A stretch of 64,000 bases of DNA from CAYQXJ01 sp964421565 (GTDB lineage Bacteria; Planctomycetota; Brocadiia; SM23-32). Below, piece by piece: positions 59,967-64,000 of this stretch. The DNA lies in NCBI GenBank assembly GCA_964421565.1, contig CAYQXJ010000011.1:62001-126000 (forward strand), read 5' to 3'. The notes under the pieces are model-generated. The model worked only from the letters and a program-made list of their open reading frames with translations. It was not told the origin of the DNA and did not search any database. The first letter of the stretch is position 1. Every line of letters starts with the position of its first letter. Both the position numbers and the translations under genes were made by a program.

Positions 59967-60467
59967 TCAGGATATGGCGTTGAACATCTTGCGGCAGAAG
60001 GCCGGCAGATCGTCGGGGAAGCGGCTGGTGATCAGGTTGCCGTCGACGACGACATCCCGGTCACTGTAGTTCGCTCCGGCCGCTTTCAGGTCGTCGCGCA
60101 CGCCTTCGTAGCAGGTGGCGTTCCTGCCGCGCAGCACGTCGGCGCTCATGAGCACCTGTGCGCCGTGGCAGATCGCCGCCACGGGCTTGCCGGCCTGGAA
60201 GATGGCGCGCGTGACGGCCACGGCGTCGGGGTTGAGCCGCACCGTCTCGGGCGCCTTGCCCCCGGGCAGCACCAGCAGGTCATAGTCTTCGGCATCCAGG
60301 TCGCCAAACGCCCGGTTGGTCTCCACCTCGTAGCCGTGTTTGCCGGTGATGGAGCGGACGCCCGGCCCCGCTACGTCCACCTCGTGGCCTGCTTCGAGCA
60401 GCCGGTAGTAAGGCACCAGCAGCTCGGAATCTTCGAAGCCATCCGCCGCCAGAATAAGAGCCTTCAT
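59967..60467 (-). CDS. DJ-1/PfpI-family protein
   Basis: 166 residues: KALILAADGFEDSELLVPYY, LVLPGGKAPE and the reactive Cys in AAICHGAQVL with its nearby Glu. PfpI/YhbO-type proteins act as deglycases, chaperones or oxidative-stress proteins. It is the promoter-proximal gene of the encapsulin-lasso transcription unit, 50 bases before the ferritin-like gene; a stress-defence function with iron storage makes sense. Confidence 0.94.
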   Translation of the reverse strand: MKALILAADGFEDSELLVPYYRLLEAGHEVDVAGPGVRSITGKHGYEVETNRAFGDLDAEDYDLLVLPGGKAPETVRLNPDAVAVTRAIFQAGKPVAAICHGAQVLMSADVLRGRNATCYEGVRDDLKAAGANYSDRDVVVDGNLITSRFPDDLPAFCRKMFNAIS

Positions 60468-60544
60468 GGCGCGTTCCCCCGCGTGCTCTTGTGTGTGATT
60501 CGGTGCCCCGAACTTCCCCCGTGGCGCACCGGCCCAGCATGTCC

Positions 60545-60573
60545 CTTTTAGTGGATGCCCACGGGGTTGTCAA
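60545..60573 (-). promoter_or_regulatory. Promoter of the PfpI-encapsulin-RiPP transcription unit
   Basis: On the minus strand, a perfect TTGACA (60573-60568), a 17-base spacer and TAAAAG (60550-60545), about 75 bases before the PfpI start. No terminator is seen between here and the radical SAM gene, and gaps between genes are 80 bases or less, so this could drive the entire 6.7-kb array. Confidence 0.6.
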
Positions 60574-60670
60574 GCGCGTCTGGCGGTTCGATTCGGCGCG
60601 CCGTGAGCTTGCCGGAGCGAGCCGGGCATGCTAAGTTCGCCCTCCCGGTGGTATAGCGAAGGAGTGGCGA

Positions 60671-61636
60671 ATGGAGCCGCTGCAGGAGCAGATGCAGAGA
60701 TTGCAGAGCCTGAACGTGCCGCAGACGAAGCGGCCCGACTTCGAGGAGTTCTGGCAGGGCGTGTTGCGCGAGGTGCGCCGGGCGCCGCTCGACGTTGAGT
60801 CGACGGTTGCGGAGCACCCCATACCGGGCATGGAGGTGCGGGACCTGACCTACGCTGCGCTGGACGGCACGCGCATCCGCGCCTGGCTGCTGATGCCGGC
60901 GCAGGCGCGGCACGGGCCGGTGCCGTGCCTGGTGCACTACCACGGTGCGGGCGGCTCGCGCGGCTTCCCGTCGAATCACGTGCAGTGGGTGGCGATGGGG
61001 TCGGCGGTGCTTGCCATGGACTTCCGCATGCAGGGCGGCAGCACGGGTTCGCAGACCGGCTTCTGCGGCGGCGCCGGCGGCGTGCACCTCGGCACGCTCG
61101 GGCTGCCCGGGCGCAAGACGTGGTACCGCTACTGGGCCGTCGTCGATGCGCTGCGGGCGCTGCTGGTAGCGCTTGAGACGCCGGAGGTCGACAGCTCGCG
61201 CATCGCACTTTGCGGCGGCAGCCAGGGCGGCGGCATGTGCTTGACCGTGGCGGCCCTGATGCCGGAACACGTGGCGATCGCGATGCCTAACGTCCCGAGC
61301 GCCTGCCGGCTGGAGAAGCGCGTCTTCGACCGCGCCGGAGGCTACGGGCAGATCGCCGAATACCTGCGCCGCCACCCCGAGCAGGTCGAGCAGGTGTGCG
61401 CCACCCTCAGCTATTACGACAACATGAACCTGGCCGACCGGATCCGCTGCCCGCTGCTGGTTTCCGTCGGGCTCAAGGACCCCGTCTGCCCGCCGGAGTG
61501 CACCTACGCCGCGTTGAACAAGGTCAGCGCGCCGATGCAACTGTGCGCCTACCCCTTCGGCGAACACGACGGCGGCGGAGCCGTGCACGGCGAGAAGATG
61601 CTCACCTTCTTCCGTGAGCACCTGCTGGCGGACTGA
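60671..61636 (+). CDS. Acetyl-xylan-esterase-like (AXE1) hydrolase
   Basis: 321 residues of the cephalosporin-C deacetylase/acetyl-xylan esterase family: N-terminal KRPDFEEFWQGVL, oxyanion HYHGAGGSRG, MQGGSTGSQTG, nucleophile Ser in CGGSQGGGM, and Asp and His in VGLKDPVCPP and GEHDGGG. It removes acetyl groups from sugars and some antibiotics. No signal peptide, so it is probably cytoplasmic. It is divergent from the encapsulin transcript and 32 bases before the sulfatase-family gene. Confidence 0.93.
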   Translation: MEPLQEQMQRLQSLNVPQTKRPDFEEFWQGVLREVRRAPLDVESTVAEHPIPGMEVRDLTYAALDGTRIRAWLLMPAQARHGPVPCLVHYHGAGGSRGFPSNHVQWVAMGSAVLAMDFRMQGGSTGSQTGFCGGAGGVHLGTLGLPGRKTWYRYWAVVDALRALLVALETPEVDSSRIALCGGSQGGGMCLTVAALMPEHVAIAMPNVPSACRLEKRVFDRAGGYGQIAEYLRRHPEQVEQVCATLSYYDNMNLADRIRCPLLVSVGLKDPVCPPECTYAALNKVSAPMQLCAYPFGEHDGGGAVHGEKMLTFFREHLLAD

Positions 61637-61668
61637 ACGCACCCGATACGCAGAAGGAGAGGACCGGG

Positions 61669-63000
61669 ATGAACCTGATCGTCATCTGTGCCGATACGTT
61701 CCGCGCCGATTACCTCGGCTGCTACGGCAATGACTGGATTCGCACCCCCAACCTCGACCGCTTCGCCGAGCGGTCCATCGTCTTCGAAAGCGCCTGGGCC
61801 GAGGCCCTGCCCACTATCGAGGCGCGACGCGTCTACCTCACCGGGCGCGGCCTGCTGCCCTTCCAGGACGAGGGCCCCGCACCGAAGGGCGTCTTCCCCA
61901 GCCCGCCCGGCTGGCGCCCCCTGCCCCAGCACGAGGTGAGCCTGAGCGAACTGCTCCAGCAGAACGGTCACTTCACGGGGCTGATAACGGACGTCTGGCA
62001 TTACTTCAAGCCCTCCATGAACTTGCACCGTGGCTACGACACGTGGGAGTGGGTGCGCGGGCAGGAGGGCGACTTCTACGGCAGCGCCCCGCTCGGCACC
62101 TTCGACACGCGCCAGCACGTGCCCCAGCACCTGTGGGACGAGCACGCCCACCAGCGCCTGCTCACGCACCTGCGCAATACGCAGGCTTTCCACGGCGAGG
62201 AGGACTGGTTCTGCGCGCAGACGTTCCGCAAGGCGGTGCGCTGGTTGGAGAACAACGCCGACAAGGCGCCCTTCTTCCTGTGGGCCGACACGTTCGACCC
62301 GCACGAGCCATGGGACCCGCCAAAGGCTTACAGGGACATGTATTACGACGACTACCCCTGCGAACGGTTCATCTACCTGTACGGCATTGACGGCGACAAG
62401 GCGCACCCCGAAGACTGGCCCGCCATCCGCGGCCTGTACGCTGGCATGGTCAGCCTGGTCGACCGCTGGGTCGGCTATCTGCTGGACGCCATCGAGCGGC
62501 TCGGATTGCTGGAGGATGCCCTCGTTGTCTTCACCAGCGATCATGGCACGGAAGTCGGCGAGCATGGCCGCGTGCAGAAGGCGCCGCACCTTATGTACTC
62601 GCCCTGTCTGCGCCTGCCCCTCATCATCCATCATCCGGACCCTGCCCTGGCCGGCAGCCGCGTCGATGAACTGGTCAGCGCCGTGGACCTGATGCCCTCC
62701 TTGCTCGACTTGCTGGGCATCGAGCCGCCCGAGCAGACGACCGGGCGCAGCTTCTGGCCTGCCGCCGGCGGCACGCCGGTGCGTGACCACGTCGTGACCG
62801 GCTGGGGCAACTGGGGCAGCGTGCGCACGAAGCAGTGGAACTACGTGTTCCGCACCGACGAACCGGGCGCCGACGAGCAACTCTACCGCTGGCCCGAGGA
62901 TCCGATAGAGCTGCACAATGTCATCGACCAGCAGCCCCAGGCCGCCCGCCGCATGCGCACACTCGCTGCCCAGACCTGGCCCGAACTCCACGGCCGGTGA
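61669..63000 (+). CDS. Sulfatase-superfamily protein without the formylglycine residue
   Basis: 443 residues of the alkaline phosphatase/sulfatase fold: IVICADTFRADYLGCYG metal site, VYLTGR, DTFDPHEPWD and VFTSDHGTEVGEHG. The C/S-x-P-x-R motif that becomes formylglycine reads T49-I-E-A-R53, so neither Cys/Ser nor Pro is present. Like nucleotide pyrophosphatases and phosphomutases of the superfamily, it may use Thr as nucleophile, making phosphoester or other substrates more likely than sulfate esters (inference). No signal peptide. Paired with the esterase upstream, it may act on modified sugars. Confidence 0.9.
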   Translation: MNLIVICADTFRADYLGCYGNDWIRTPNLDRFAERSIVFESAWAEALPTIEARRVYLTGRGLLPFQDEGPAPKGVFPSPPGWRPLPQHEVSLSELLQQNGHFTGLITDVWHYFKPSMNLHRGYDTWEWVRGQEGDFYGSAPLGTFDTRQHVPQHLWDEHAHQRLLTHLRNTQAFHGEEDWFCAQTFRKAVRWLENNADKAPFFLWADTFDPHEPWDPPKAYRDMYYDDYPCERFIYLYGIDGDKAHPEDWPAIRGLYAGMVSLVDRWVGYLLDAIERLGLLEDALVVFTSDHGTEVGEHGRVQKAPHLMYSPCLRLPLIIHHPDPALAGSRVDELVSAVDLMPSLLDLLGIEPPEQTTGRSFWPAAGGTPVRDHVVTGWGNWGSVRTKQWNYVFRTDEPGADEQLYRWPEDPIELHNVIDQQPQAARRMRTLAAQTWPELHGR

Positions 63001-63040
63001 GGAACGGAGGATCCCACAAGACTACCTAAGTATAGATACA

Positions 63041-63076
63041 AAGCTCCCCCGCGCCGATCGCAACAGAGGGGGGCTT
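63041..63076 (+). terminator. Possible terminator after sulfatase gene
   Basis: AAGC-T-CCCCC (63041-63050) pairs with GGGGG-GCTT (about 63068-63076) with one bulged T; no strong T-run follows. The rest of the 292-base gap to the next gene shows nothing further. Confidence 0.4.
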
Positions 63077-63292
63077 CAATCCTCAAGCGCACAACCCTGT
63101 GAATGGCGCAAGGCGCTTCTGTGCATTCTGGGCGGACGAAACGGTGGACATGGCCGGCCGGTGGCCGGATTCCGCGACGGGCCCCGTCCGGGGCTCGAGG
63201 GTGACCCTACTCGATGATGGGGCAGAGTCCGCGACAGGGGCCGGAGGGGGCACTGTCGGCGCCGCTCGAACGCGCGCCGCACGGGGGCGAGG

Positions 63293-63733
63293 TCACTCGG
63301 CCAGCCAGCCTTGGAGTGTCCTCATGTATACGCCAGGCAGGCCGTGCTCGCGGGCGGCCTCGATGAGCTGTTGCACGTAATCCGGCTGGGGCCGGCCTGG
63401 CCGGTCGTCGGGGGCCACGTAGAGCAAGGCTTCGGCTTCCTCGCCGTCGGGCCCGGTCACGGTCCGCGTGGCGGGTCGGTGCATACCGGCGTCAACCGCC
63501 TCGTACCAGTCCAGGGCCTCCCGGTCGTGCTCGCTGAGGTTCCAGAGCACGCCCCACACCTTGGAGCCGGGCGCCGAAATGACAGTCGCTACGCCCTGTA
63601 AGTTAAGGATGAGACTGTGGTTGCGCAGGCTAGCGACCCCCACCAATTCGGCGTTGGGGCACTGGCTCCGCATCCGCGTGACGGACATGTTCGAGCCGTA
63701 TGCGAAGTACAGCATCTTCGCACGTTCCTCCAT
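63293..63733 (-). CDS. Gamma-glutamylcyclotransferase-like protein
   Basis: 146 residues from the ATG at 63733 (ATG 63715 is also possible; the frame extends to 63979). The substrate-loop YFAYGSNM and the catalytic-Glu region SEHDREALDWYEAV are characteristic of the GGCT/AIG2 fold. The family cyclises gamma-glutamyl amines or amino acids, releasing 5-oxoproline. No neighbouring glutathione or gamma-glutamyl genes help narrow the substrate. Confidence 0.9.
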   Translation of the reverse strand: MEERAKMLYFAYGSNMSVTRMRSQCPNAELVGVASLRNHSLILNLQGVATVISAPGSKVWGVLWNLSEHDREALDWYEAVDAGMHRPATRTVTGPDGEEAEALLYVAPDDRPGRPQPDYVQQLIEAAREHGLPGVYMRTLQGWLAE

Positions 63734-63962
63734 GGTACACCCCACATGCGATGCATGAAACCCTATCCGTCGCCCAGTATGCCCGCTGCGGCGCCCGGAT
63801 GCAAGCAGGAAACGCCGGACCCGCCGGGCGAGCGGCAGGGGAAGGCGAGGGACGGCGCGCACTTTCTCGGACGATAGCGCCCATATCGGACGGCGCGCCG
63901 CCGCAGAACGCCTACAATCCCCGCCCGCTGCACCGACCGGCTGACTTGACGGGAGCGTTCCG

Positions 63963-64000
63963 ATGGCGAAGCAACGCAAGGAGAGGCTGCTACCCCAGGC
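63963..64000 (+). CDS. Start of a gene cut by the window edge
   Basis: An ATG at 63963 with GGGAG about 8 bases upstream opens MAKQRKERLLPQA before the sequence ends. A TACAAT at 63913-63918 could be its -10 box. Nothing more can be said. Confidence 0.4.
   Translation, partial: MAKQRKERLLPQ

Noticed and set aside
63001..63292. Hidden gene between the sulfatase and the GGCT-like gene
   Set aside because: Short frames on both strands lack ribosome sites and motifs; only a weak hairpin is visible.

Overview
The window is GC-rich, gene-dense bacterial chromosome. I count about 59 protein-coding loci, two of them broken, and no rRNA, tRNA, CRISPR array or insertion sequence. The host looks diderm: it has an alginate-export-type beta-barrel porin, a family 9 (heptosyltransferase-type) glycosyltransferase, several lipoproteins and an AsmA-like protein. 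The mix of OPT-like giant membrane proteins, atypical sulfatases, CBM9-like and ankyrin fusions, a TRL-type lipoprotein and zinc-ribbon membrane proteins resembles Planctomycetota, Hydrogenedentota or Armatimonadota genomes. I cannot fix the phylum from sequence alone.

Layout, left to right. argB (minus) faces a perfect sigma-70 promoter. That promoter drives a three-gene operon: a degenerate M28 peptidase fused to an FtsX permease, an OPT-like transporter and a one-TM helical protein. Next come a MATE exporter, an AsmA-like protein, a self-contained TRL lipoprotein unit with promoter and terminator, a zinc-ribbon membrane protein, an amidohydrolase and a porin. A P-type ATPase is followed by two tandem DUF389 paralogues. 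A 1047-residue TPR/CBM9/ankyrin mosaic protein precedes two small lipoproteins and a histidine kinase/response regulator pair. Housekeeping genes follow: Nudix, purM, TlpA-like thioredoxin, methyltransferase and corA. Then come a small membrane protein, an alpha/beta hydrolase, an ArsR repressor with its own operator beside an aldo-keto reductase/ferredoxin/CBM9 fusion, prepilin peptidase, an M48 protease, an ADP-ribosylglycohydrolase, GT9, cutA and recA. After recA lie two decayed genes, acpS (frameshift plus a lost metal-binding Glu) and half of a sugar isomerase. A minus-strand operon etfB-etfA(ferredoxin)-glcD resembles electron-bifurcating lactate dehydrogenases. A GNAT protein, a secreted helical protein, an unknown conserved protein, a sugar isomerase and ilvE follow.

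The most unusual part is 53.8-60.6 kb, all on the minus strand and apparently one transcription unit from a promoter near 60.56 kb. Its order is PfpI/DJ-1, encapsulated ferritin, encapsulin shell, PqqD-type leader-binding protein (lasso B1), transglutaminase-like leader peptidase (lasso B2), four tandem short peptides not previously framed as genes, HPr-kinase-like kinase, family-5 nucleotidyltransferase and B12-binding radical SAM enzyme. The four peptides share Y-x-x-P, then a Leu, then V-[T/A]-E-G and a V-T-D end at constant spacing. Three of them place Gly1 and Asp8 exactly as an 8-residue lasso macrolactam ring would need, yet no lasso cyclase is present in the window. I propose a lasso-like RiPP system coupled to an iron-storing encapsulin.

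The right end has an acetyl-xylan-esterase-like hydrolase, a sulfatase-family protein with Thr at the formylglycine position, a gamma-glutamylcyclotransferase-like protein and the first codons of another gene.
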